Shown: one piece after another, positions 9,285 to 17,263 of the stretch
Layout of the letters: every line of letters starts with the position of its first letter
Position numbering within the stretch: position 1 is the first letter of the stretch
Source: JAIOSF01 sp963677755
GTDB taxonomy: Bacteria; Campylobacterota; Campylobacteria; Campylobacterales; Arcobacteraceae
Length of the DNA stretch: 64,000 bases
Reading direction: 5' to 3'
NCBI GenBank assembly: GCA_963677755.1
Contig: OY782506.1
Span: forward strand, 1,860,001 to 1,924,000
Position numbers and translations under genes: made by a program
The notes under the pieces: model-generated
The model's input: the letters and a program-made list of their open reading frames with translations, nothing else
Told to the model about the DNA's origin: nothing
The model's database searches: none

Positions 9285-10106
9285 ATGAAATATTTTGCAG
9301 GTATAGATATAGGCTCAACTGCCATAAAAATCTCAATTGCCAATGAAGATAAAAATCTAGTAGGTCATAAAATCACTGCAAGTGGAAGTATGTTTTATAA
9401 ATATGCCCATGAAACTTTAGAAACTCTTTGTGGCGAGATTGGGATAGATAAAGAGGATATCACCTATATAGTTGCAACAGGATATGGGAGAAAGATATTT
9501 AAAGAAGCGGATGAAAATATTAGTGAGATAACTGCAAATGCAATTGGGGCAAGAGCCGCTTCCAAAGAGCATAGTGATGAGATAAAAACTATTATCAATA
9601 TTGGTGGTCAAGATAGTAAAGCAATCTCTCTTGATGAGGAGGGAAATGTAACAAATTTTGCTATGAACGATAGATGTGCAGCAGGTACTGGAAAATTTCT
9701 TGATGCTTGTGCTATGAATCTTGAGATTTTAGTGGAGGAGTTAGGGGAAAAACATTTTGCCTCAACAGGAACGCCCTTATCTATTAATAGTACTTGTGCT
9801 GTATTTGCAGAAAGTGAGATTATAGGACTTCTTGGAAATAGTCATAGTGTTGAAGATATCGTATGTGGTGTACACTACTCAATAGCAAAAAGAATAGTAA
9901 AACTTGTAAAAAGAGTTGGTGTAAAAGATGGTATCTATTTTGATGGTGGACCAGCACTAAATTCTGGACTTGTCAATGCAATTGAAAATGAACTAAGCAA
10001 GAAGATATTTATCCCCAAATTTCCACAAATCACAACATCTTATGGAGCTGCTATTATAGGTGTAGATTCTTATAACTATGAAAATAATGACTTAACACTT
10101 AATTAA
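9285..10106 (+). CDS. ASKHA-family activase / ATP-dependent reductase component (BadF/BcrA/HgdC type)
   Basis: A 273-residue ATPase with the phosphate-binding motif GIDIGSTAIKISIA, ATGYGR, NIGGQDSKAI, NDRCAAGTGKFLD (C131) and NSTCAVFAESEII (C171), and FDGGPALNSGL near the C-terminus. In the family the homodimer holds one [4Fe-4S] cluster between the two cysteines of each subunit and uses ATP hydrolysis to inject electrons into its partner. The gene begins one base after the reductase-like gene, so the two form a pair. Its last codons (LTLN) overlap the direct-repeat operator of tonB. Confidence 0.92.
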   Translation: MKYFAGIDIGSTAIKISIANEDKNLVGHKITASGSMFYKYAHETLETLCGEIGIDKEDITYIVATGYGRKIFKEADENISEITANAIGARAASKEHSDEIKTIINIGGQDSKAISLDEEGNVTNFAMNDRCAAGTGKFLDACAMNLEILVEELGEKHFASTGTPLSINSTCAVFAESEIIGLLGNSHSVEDIVCGVHYSIAKRIVKLVKRVGVKDGIYFDGGPALNSGLVNAIENELSKKIFIPKFPQITTSYGAAIIGVDSYNYENNDLTLN

Positions 10107-10123
10107 CACTTCTTTTATAAAAT
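10092..10123 (+). promoter_or_regulatory. Direct-repeat operator/promoter of tonB (copy 3)
   Basis: TTAACAC occurs at 10092-10098 and 10103-10109 with an 11-bp period, then TTCTTT and a -10 like TATAAAAT (10116-10123). The spacing from the second repeat to the -10 is 6 nt, exactly as at exbB (478). It overlaps the last codons of the activase gene. Confidence 0.7.
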
Positions 10124-10152
10124 AGAGATGTCAAATTAAAAGAGGAGTAGTT

Positions 10153-10899
10153 TTGAATATAAAAAGATATTTTAACTCATTGTTTTTAGCTTCTATATTC
10201 TATAGTTTCTTAGTAATTACTCTTCTTTACTCTTTTGACGACACTTACATTGCACCAACTAAAAAAGAGAATTCAAATCAAAATGTAAAATTCACACTTA
10301 TAAACTTACCTAAAACTATAGAAAAACCAACCATTGAGCAAAAAAAAGTTAGAAAAAAAGAGATAGAAAAACCAATAAAAAAAATTGTCAAAAAAATAAA
10401 CCCTAAAAAAATATCTCCCAAAAAGCTTGTAAAAAAAACAACTCCAAAGAATAAAATTCAAGAAAAAATAGTAAAAACAAAAAAAACAGTAAAAGAACCA
10501 AAAATTGTTAAAAAGGAGATAAAAAAAACAGATACTAAAATAGTCGCAAATCAGGTAAAAAAAGAGAAGTCACTTACTAAAAAAACTCTTACACAAATAG
10601 ATACAAAACAATTAACAATAAAACAAAATAAATATTACACAAAAATCAAACAAACTATTGATAAAAACAAGTCTTACCCAAAAATTGCAATACGAAGAGG
10701 GATTCAAGGGGAAGTAAAAATACAATTCACAATATCTAAAAATGGAGAACTGCTCTCTTACAAAATTTTGAATGGGAAAAAGATATTTCTCGCATCTATT
10801 AGTGAAGCTATAAAAAATAGCTTCCCACTTATCCCACCAAAAGATATTTTTACCTCTAATTTAGATTTAAAATTAACACTGAATTACAAATTATACTAA
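10153..10899 (+). CDS. tonB: TonB energy-transducing protein
   Basis: A 248-residue protein with a TTG start at 10153 behind a good ribosome binding site (AGAGGAG). The N-terminus has one membrane anchor (about residues 9-27); the middle (about 55-165) is a long, strongly lysine-rich periplasmic linker. The C-terminus (about 170-248) is a TonB domain with SYPKIAIRRGIQGEVKIQF and SISEAIKNSFPLIPP. It spans the periplasm to energise the receptors upstream and is presumably partnered by ExbB-ExbD at 535-1342, which share its promoter motif. The usual Pro-rich linker is largely replaced by Lys. Confidence 0.9.
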   Translation: MNIKRYFNSLFLASIFYSFLVITLLYSFDDTYIAPTKKENSNQNVKFTLINLPKTIEKPTIEQKKVRKKEIEKPIKKIVKKINPKKISPKKLVKKTTPKNKIQEKIVKTKKTVKEPKIVKKEIKKTDTKIVANQVKKEKSLTKKTLTQIDTKQLTIKQNKYYTKIKQTIDKNKSYPKIAIRRGIQGEVKIQFTISKNGELLSYKILNGKKIFLASISEAIKNSFPLIPPKDIFTSNLDLKLTLNYKLY

Positions 10900-10972
10900 T
10901 GACACATTCAACGATTTATAATCAAAATTGTAGTATAAGGATAAAATACATTTATTTTAAAAGAGAATCATA

Positions 10973-12538
10973 ATGAACCAATCAAATACAATAAAAGGTG
11001 ATATCTTTGGTGGTATCACTGCTGCAATTGTTGCTTTACCTTTAGGGCTGGCTTTTGGTGTTGCTAGTGGCTTAGGTGCTGCTGCAGGAATATATGGAGC
11101 AATAATACTAGGTTTTTTTGCATCTATTTTTGGTGGAACAAAAACACAAATTTCTGGACCTACTGGTCCTATGACTGTTGTAATTGCATCATCTGTTGTA
11201 ATACTACACTCAGATATCAATGCAATAGCAACGGTGATGTTACTTGCAGGTTTTTTTCAAATTGCTTTTTCATTTTTCCAAATAGGTAAATATGTAAAAT
11301 ATATCCCTTACCCTGTAATCTCAGGATTTATGAGTGGTATTGGAATTATTATTATTGTTCTACAAATAAACCCTTTTTTAGGTCTGGAAAGTCAAGCTGA
11401 TATTATTACTATATTAAAAGCCTTACCTGCAAATTTACTCCATATTAATTTTGATGCAATGATGCTTGCTGTTATTACTTTACTGATTATGTTACTTACT
11501 CCAGCTAAAATTACACGAGTTATCCCTTCCCCTTTAATTGCTTTAGGATTACTTACAATTGCAAGTGTATTTTTTGGATTAAATGTAGAAACAATCGGTG
11601 AAATACCATCAACTTTACCTAATTTTATATTGCCTACATTTAATTTTGAAAACTATAGAATTATTATAACATTAGCAATTACACTAGCTTTACTAGGTTC
11701 AATTGATACTTTACTTACCTCTTTAGTTGCAGATAACCTAACAAAGCAAAAACATAATTCAAATAGAGAACTTTTTGGACAAGGTCTTGGAAATACTTTA
11801 TGTGCATTAACAGGTTCACTTCCAGGTGCGGGAGCAACCATGAGAACTGTTATAAATATAAAAAGTGGAGGGACAACTCAACTTTCAGGAGTTGTTCACT
11901 CAATTATTTTACTTCTAATTGTTTTATTTTTAGCTCCACTTGCCGCTCAAATACCTCTTGCTGTTTTAGCTGGTATTTTAATAAAAGTTGGTCTTGATAT
12001 TTTGGATTATAAGTTTTTAAAAGTTATAAAAAATGCGCCTAAAAATGATCTTTATGTGATGATTACTGTGTTTTTTGTAACAGTATTCATTGACTTAATC
12101 ACTGCTGTTGGTTTAGGTATTGTATTAGCTTCACTTTTAATAGTATATCGAATTACAAAAGCTACAAAAATAAGTACAACAAACTATAAACCTTCAAAAA
12201 TTGATGAGTATTTTGAGGATGATCCTTATATTCGTGTAGTCAAAATAGAAGGTGCTTTATTTTTTGGATCTACTATTGCTTTTGAAAATGAGATAAACTC
12301 TCTTTTAGATACAAAAACACTTATTATAGATTGTTTAGATGTGCCATTTATAGATATTACAGCAATTTTTACACTTCAAGAGTTAGTATCTCATCTAAAC
12401 TCTCAAGATATTACAACTATCTTACTCTTAAAACCTGAACATCAGAAAAAACTTTTAAATTTAGATAAAGCAAAAATTTTTACAAATACAATTATTACTA
12501 ACACTATAGAGAATATACCAATTCAATGTAAGTTATAA
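10973..12538 (+). CDS. SulP-family anion transporter with STAS domain
   Basis: A 521-residue protein with ten or more transmembrane helices over residues 1-400, including the SulP signature region GGTKTQISGPTGPMTVVIAS, and a C-terminal STAS domain (about residues 425-515, containing VVKIEGALFFGS and LIIDCLDVPFID). SulP proteins take up sulfate, bicarbonate or dicarboxylates, usually by sodium or proton symport; the substrate here cannot be told from sequence. It is preceded by a -10-like sequence around 10945 and lies in the same direction as murJ, 26 bases upstream of it. Confidence 0.9.
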   Translation: MNQSNTIKGDIFGGITAAIVALPLGLAFGVASGLGAAAGIYGAIILGFFASIFGGTKTQISGPTGPMTVVIASSVVILHSDINAIATVMLLAGFFQIAFSFFQIGKYVKYIPYPVISGFMSGIGIIIIVLQINPFLGLESQADIITILKALPANLLHINFDAMMLAVITLLIMLLTPAKITRVIPSPLIALGLLTIASVFFGLNVETIGEIPSTLPNFILPTFNFENYRIIITLAITLALLGSIDTLLTSLVADNLTKQKHNSNRELFGQGLGNTLCALTGSLPGAGATMRTVINIKSGGTTQLSGVVHSIILLLIVLFLAPLAAQIPLAVLAGILIKVGLDILDYKFLKVIKNAPKNDLYVMITVFFVTVFIDLITAVGLGIVLASLLIVYRITKATKISTTNYKPSKIDEYFEDDPYIRVVKIEGALFFGSTIAFENEINSLLDTKTLIIDCLDVPFIDITAIFTLQELVSHLNSQDITTILLLKPEHQKKLLNLDKAKIFTNTIITNTIENIPIQCKL

Positions 12539-12564
12539 GATAATTTGATACAATACGCACTATA

Positions 12565-13875
12565 ATGATAAAACATATATTTACAAATAGTGCTGGTATC
12601 TTAGTTTCTAGAATTTTAGGATTTTTAAGAGATTTATTAACTGCTTCAATTCTTGGGGCAAATATCTATAGTGATATATTTTTTGTTGCATTTAAACTCC
12701 CAAATTTATTTAGAAGAATATTTGCAGAAGGTGCTTTTACACAGGTATTTATCCCAGCTTACGCAAAATCAAACTATAAAGTTAGTTTTAGTTCGGTTAT
12801 ATTTTTACAATTTTTAGCTTTTATCCTTATATTAAGTTTAGTTGTTACCCTTTTTGCATCATTGATTACAAAAGTGATTGCTATTGGGTTTGATCAGTCT
12901 ACAATAGATTTAGCTGCACCTTTGGTCGCTATTTGTTTTTACTATCTCCCTTTAATTTTTGTAGTAACTTTTTTAGCAGCGCTTTTACAATACAAAAATC
13001 ATTTTGCCACAACAGCTTTTAGTACAGCACTCCTTAATATCTCTCTTATTGTTGCCCTTTTAGTCTCTGCAAATATGGATAAATATACTATCACATTTTA
13101 TTTAAGTTGGGGAGTTGTAATTGGTGGTCTTTTGCAAGTAGCAGTTCATCTTTTTGTTATCAAAAAACTCAATATCAAATTTTTCACAACAAACATTCGA
13201 AAAAAACAAAGAGATATAAAACAATCTAAATTTTACAAACAATTTTATCCCGCCGTTTTTGGAAGTAGTGCTGCACATATAGCAGCTTTTTTAGATACTT
13301 GGTTAGCTTCATTGCTTGTAAGTGGAAGTATTAGTTATTTGTATTATGCAAATCGTGTATTTCAACTGCCTTTAGCTCTTTTTGCAATAGCAACTTCAGT
13401 TGCTCTTTTCCCGACTATTGCAAAAGCAATTAAAAATAATGACAAACAAAAAGCTTTAAAATTCATGAGAAAAGCTACTTTGATACTTTTTGTACTTCTA
13501 GGTGGTGCAACACTTATAGGGATAGTTTTTGATAATTTTATAGTGTGGCTTTTATTTGAACGAGGTGCTTTTAGTACATCTGATACAACTCAAACCGCAT
13601 TAGTTCTTAGTATGTATCTTATCGGTCTTTTACCTTTTGGATTAGCAAAAATATTTTCACTCTGGCTTTACGCTCATGAAAAACAAGCAGTTGCAGCAAA
13701 AATAACAATGAAATCTTTAGGTTGGAATATTCTATTTTCTTTACTTTTGATTCTCCCTTATGGGATAGTTGGCTTAGCGCTTGCTAGTAGTTTAAGTGGA
13801 TTTATATTATTATTCCTAACTTTAAAAGAATTTGGGTATAAAAATCTTGTGCTATTACTTACAAATAAATTTTAA
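12565..13875 (+). CDS. murJ: Lipid II flippase MurJ
   Basis: A 436-residue MOP-superfamily membrane protein that moves lipid II across the inner membrane for peptidoglycan synthesis. The N-terminal motif SRILGFLRDLLTASILG and the FKLPNLFRRIFAEGAFTQVF segment are the MviN/MurJ signature. It has about 12 helices and is shorter than the E. coli protein because the last two helices are missing, which is common. A -10-like TACAAT (12549-12554) lies so close to the ATG that the transcript may be nearly leaderless. Confidence 0.95.
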   Translation: MIKHIFTNSAGILVSRILGFLRDLLTASILGANIYSDIFFVAFKLPNLFRRIFAEGAFTQVFIPAYAKSNYKVSFSSVIFLQFLAFILILSLVVTLFASLITKVIAIGFDQSTIDLAAPLVAICFYYLPLIFVVTFLAALLQYKNHFATTAFSTALLNISLIVALLVSANMDKYTITFYLSWGVVIGGLLQVAVHLFVIKKLNIKFFTTNIRKKQRDIKQSKFYKQFYPAVFGSSAAHIAAFLDTWLASLLVSGSISYLYYANRVFQLPLALFAIATSVALFPTIAKAIKNNDKQKALKFMRKATLILFVLLGGATLIGIVFDNFIVWLLFERGAFSTSDTTQTALVLSMYLIGLLPFGLAKIFSLWLYAHEKQAVAAKITMKSLGWNILFSLLLILPYGIVGLALASSLSGFILLFLTLKEFGYKNLVLLLTNKF

Positions 13876-13886
13876 TTGTATCTTGT

Positions 13887-13974
13887 AGAGAAGTGTCTGA
13901 GTGGCCGAAGGTGCTTCGTTGGAAGCGAAGTGTAGCTAAAACTACCGTGGGTTCGAATCCCATCTTCTCTGCCA
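13887..13974 (+). tRNA. tRNA-Ser (GGA anticodon)
   Basis: An 88-base class II tRNA with acceptor stem AGAGAAG (13887-13893) pairing with CTTCTCT (13964-13970), discriminator G and an encoded CCA end. The anticodon stem is CTTCG/CGAAG with anticodon GGA at 13921-13923, a long variable arm (GTAG/CTAC) and the T-loop GTTCGAATCC. The long variable arm and GGA anticodon identify serine. Confidence 0.95.
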
Positions 13975-14076
13975 TAATTTAAAAAATTTTCATCAAAAAA
14001 TATATTCATCTCATATTAAAATATTTTAGATATAATCAATATAAATCTAACAATAATCTTAACAGGAAAACAGTAT

Positions 14077-15135
14077 ATGATAAATTACGAAACTATAAAA
14101 AAGTTAATGTTTAATTTTGAACCAGAAACTGCACATCACATTGCTTCATTTGGTTTAAAAGCTCTTCCATATTGCAGAACTATAAATAATTATATGGTTG
14201 AAAGAAACTTTGTAAATGATGAGATATTAACTCAAGAAGTATTGGGAGTAAAATTTCAAAACCCTATTGGTCTTGCAGCTGGATTTGATAAAAATGCAGA
14301 TATGATAGAAGCTATGCCAGCACTTGGATTTGGATACACAGAAATTGGGACAATGACTCCAAAAGCACAACCAGGAAATGAGAAACCAAGACTTTTTAGA
14401 TATCCAGAACAAGCATCACTTCAAAATGCAATGGGATTTAATAATGAAGGTGCTTTTAAAGTAATAGAAAACCTTAAAAAAGTTTATCCTTATGCAATTC
14501 CAGTTGGAGCAAGTATTGGGAAAAACAAGATAACTCCTGAAAATGAAGCGTTGAAAGACTATGAAACACTTATCAAAGGGTTTAAAGATATTTGTGATTA
14601 TTTAGTAGTAAATATATCATCACCAAATACACCAAACCTTAGAGACTTACAAAATGAAGAGTTCATAAAAGCGGTATTTGGTATGGCAAAAGAGATTACA
14701 AATACACCTATTTTATTAAAAATAGCTCCTGATATGCAAGAAGAGACTGCAATAGAGCTATGTAAAACAGCTGTAGAAGCTGGAGCTGATGGTATTATCG
14801 CTACAAATACTACAAATGATTATAGTTTATTACCAAATCCTCAAGATTTTGGTGGCATTAGTGGAAAAGTTATGAGTGAAAAATCATATACTCTTTTTAA
14901 AGCAATCGCAAAAGAGTTACACAATAAAACAACGCTTATAAGTGTTGGAGGAATAAGTGATGCTACAGATGCTTATCGTAGAATAAAAGCTGGAGCTAGT
15001 TTAGTTCAAATATACAGTGCTTTTATTTTTCAAGGTCCTTCAATGTGTAAAAATATCAACGAAGAGTTAATTTCATTACTAAAAGCTGATGGCTATGCAA
15101 ATATAAGTGAAGCTATTGGAGCTGATTATAAATAA
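14077..15135 (+). CDS. pyrD: Dihydroorotate dehydrogenase (quinone), class 2
   Basis: A 352-residue FMN enzyme that oxidises dihydroorotate to orotate in pyrimidine synthesis and passes electrons to the quinone pool. Class 2 features are the N-terminal membrane-associating helices (residues 1-40), NPIGLAAGFDKNADMI, the NAMGFNNEG segment and VNISSPNTPNLRDLQ. The class 2 catalytic serine lies in the SSPNTP stretch. A -10-like TATAAT precedes it near 14032. The M16 peptidase gene follows after 9 bases. Confidence 0.96.
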   Translation: MINYETIKKLMFNFEPETAHHIASFGLKALPYCRTINNYMVERNFVNDEILTQEVLGVKFQNPIGLAAGFDKNADMIEAMPALGFGYTEIGTMTPKAQPGNEKPRLFRYPEQASLQNAMGFNNEGAFKVIENLKKVYPYAIPVGASIGKNKITPENEALKDYETLIKGFKDICDYLVVNISSPNTPNLRDLQNEEFIKAVFGMAKEITNTPILLKIAPDMQEETAIELCKTAVEAGADGIIATNTTNDYSLLPNPQDFGGISGKVMSEKSYTLFKAIAKELHNKTTLISVGGISDATDAYRRIKAGASLVQIYSAFIFQGPSMCKNINEELISLLKADGYANISEAIGADYK

Positions 15136-15144
15136 GGGGATAAA

Positions 15145-16455
15145 ATGAAACTACTATTATTTATCTTTCTAACATTACAAGGAGTATTGATGGCAAATAG
15201 CCTACCAAAATATTATGAAGAGACTTTAGAAAATGGTCTTAAAATCGTGGCAATCCCTATGGATAATGATAGCAAAGTTATCACTACAGATATATTTTAC
15301 AATGTGGGAAGTCGTGATGAGATTATGGGGAAAAGTGGAATTGCACATATGCTTGAGCATTTAAACTTTAAATCTACAAAAAATTTAAAAGCTGGAGAGT
15401 TTGATACTATAGTAAAAGGTTTTGGTGGAGTAAATAATGCTTCAACAGGCTTTGACTATACACACTACTATATTAAATCAAGTAATAACAACCTTGATAA
15501 ATCACTTGAATTGTATGCAGATCTGATGGAAAACTTAACTTTAAAAGATGAAGAGTTTCAACCTGAACGAGATGTAGTAGCAGAAGAAAGAAGATGGAGA
15601 ACAGACAACTCTCCTATGGGATATTTATACTTCAAGCTTTTTAACAACACTTTTACATATCATCCCTATCATTGGACACCAATTGGATTTATGTCTGATA
15701 TACAGAACTGGGACATTGAAGATATTAGAGAATTTCATTCTAAGTTTTATACACCATCAAATGCAGTAATTGTAGTTGCAGGAGATATTACAAAAGAGGA
15801 AGTGTTTCAAACTGCAAAAAAACATTTTTCTTCTATAAAAAATAGTGAAAATAGTAAAGAGATTACAAAAAACTTGCATACTATTGAACCAAAACAAGAC
15901 GGGGAAAAAAGAGTAATTATTCACAAAGATTCACAAGTTGAAATATTGGCAATCAATTTTCATATTCCAAACTTTTTAGATAAAGACCAAGTTGCACTAT
16001 CTGCTCTAAGCGAACTATTAAGTAGTGGGAAAAGTAGTCGTCTTAATGAGTTATTAATTGACAAAAAACAGATGGTAAATACTATCTATGCTTATAACAT
16101 GGAGTTGAAAGACCCAGGTGTTTATCTATTTTTAGCGGTATGTAACCCAGGAGTTAAAGCTCAAGATGTTGAAAAAGAGATTTGGAAAGAGATTAAAAAA
16201 GTACAAAAAGGTGATGTAAAAAAATCGGAACTTGCTAAAATAAAAAAGAATACAAAGTCTGACTTTATCTTTTCTCTTGAAAGTTCTAGTAGCGTAGCTT
16301 CACTCTATGGAAGTTATCTTATACGAGGTGATATAGCTCCACTTATGGAGTATGAGGAAGCTATTAAAAATCTTAAAGCTGAAAATTTAGTTGAAGTTGC
16401 AAAAAAATATTTAACTAAAGATAACTCAACAACAATGATTTTAAAAAAGGATTAA
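15145..16455 (+). CDS. M16-family zinc metallopeptidase (periplasmic)
   Basis: A 436-residue protein with a signal peptide (LLLFIFLTLQGVLMANS) and the inverted zinc motif HMLEH in SGIAHMLEHLNFKST, with the distal glutamate in the ERDVVAEERRWR region. The layout of an active N-terminal half and a C-terminal non-catalytic half matches the PqqL/insulinase-like family. It probably degrades or processes peptides in the periplasm. The gene sits 9 bases after pyrD and is followed after one base by an amino-acid binding lipoprotein, so peptide cleavage and amino-acid uptake may be co-expressed; that link is inference. Confidence 0.92.
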   Translation: MKLLLFIFLTLQGVLMANSLPKYYEETLENGLKIVAIPMDNDSKVITTDIFYNVGSRDEIMGKSGIAHMLEHLNFKSTKNLKAGEFDTIVKGFGGVNNASTGFDYTHYYIKSSNNNLDKSLELYADLMENLTLKDEEFQPERDVVAEERRWRTDNSPMGYLYFKLFNNTFTYHPYHWTPIGFMSDIQNWDIEDIREFHSKFYTPSNAVIVVAGDITKEEVFQTAKKHFSSIKNSENSKEITKNLHTIEPKQDGEKRVIIHKDSQVEILAINFHIPNFLDKDQVALSALSELLSSGKSSRLNELLIDKKQMVNTIYAYNMELKDPGVYLFLAVCNPGVKAQDVEKEIWKEIKKVQKGDVKKSELAKIKKNTKSDFIFSLESSSSVASLYGSYLIRGDIAPLMEYEEAIKNLKAENLVEVAKKYLTKDNSTTMILKKD

Positions 16456-16456
16456 T

Positions 16457-17254
16457 ATGAAAAAATTTTATTCAATACTCTTCCTTTCAATAGTTTTGTT
16501 GTTCACTGCTTGCAATGACAATACAAGTGAGACCAAAAAACCTCTCAAAGTTGGTATGGAATTGGCTTATCCACCTTTTGAGATGAGTGATAAAGATGGG
16601 AAACCATCGGGTATCTCTGTCGATTTAGCATATGCTTTAGGCGTATATCTTGATCGTGAAGTAATTATTGAAAATATTGCTTGGGATGGATTAATTCCTT
16701 CCCTTAAAACTGGAAAAATAGATATTATTATCTCATCTATGACTATAACTGATGAAAGAAAAAAAACTATTGATTTTTCAGACCCATATGCTAAATCATC
16801 ACTTGCAATACTTACAAATCTAAACTCTAATATTTTTGATATTCATGATTTAAATAAAAAAGGGAAAGCTGTTGCTGTAAAAAAAGGCTCAACAGGTCAT
16901 ATATATGCAAAAGACCATTTGAAAAATGCTGAAATTTTAGTATTCGATAAAGAGAGTTCATGTGTATTAGAAGTTGTTCAAGGGAAAGCTGATGGTTTTT
17001 TATATGATCAACTTACCATTTATAAGAACTGGTCAAACCACTTAAAAACCACAAAACCGCTTTTATCCTCTTTTCAAAATGATTTTGAACATTGGGGTAT
17101 AGCATTAAGACAAAATGAACCAGAACTCAAATCAAAAATCAATGCATTTATTCAAAAATCAAAAGAAGATGAAACTTTTGATAAACTCTCTTATAAATAT
17201 CTTAAAGAGGCACGAGTTACTTTTGATACACTAGGGATACCATTCTTTTTTTAA
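16457..17254 (+). CDS. Amino-acid ABC transporter substrate-binding lipoprotein
   Basis: A 265-residue periplasmic binding protein of the SBP_bac_3 family. The lipobox LFTAC puts the lipid-modified cysteine at residue 19. The mature protein has VGMELAYPPFEM, GISVDLAYALG, TITDERKKTIDFSDPY and the second-lobe segment VAVKKGSTGHIYA, which contact amino-acid ligands in the family. It is likely polar- or acidic-amino-acid specific, but this is not certain. The permease follows directly (17264 or 17387); no ABC ATPase gene is adjacent, so the ATPase must be encoded elsewhere. Confidence 0.93.
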   Translation: MKKFYSILFLSIVLLFTACNDNTSETKKPLKVGMELAYPPFEMSDKDGKPSGISVDLAYALGVYLDREVIIENIAWDGLIPSLKTGKIDIIISSMTITDERKKTIDFSDPYAKSSLAILTNLNSNIFDIHDLNKKGKAVAVKKGSTGHIYAKDHLKNAEILVFDKESSCVLEVVQGKADGFLYDQLTIYKNWSNHLKTTKPLLSSFQNDFEHWGIALRQNEPELKSKINAFIQKSKEDETFDKLSYKYLKEARVTFDTLGIPFFF

Positions 17255-17263
17255 GGGCTACAA

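Noticed and set aside
7994..10106. Benzoyl-CoA reductase or 2-hydroxyglutaryl-CoA dehydratase pathway
   Set aside because: No second dehydratase subunit, CoA ligase or ring-cleavage gene is nearby, so an aromatic or amino-acid fermentation pathway is not supported.
10957..11220. Proline- and alanine-rich minus-strand frame in the SulP gene
   Set aside because: It is a shadow of the SulP coding strand; no ribosome binding site or recognisable protein.
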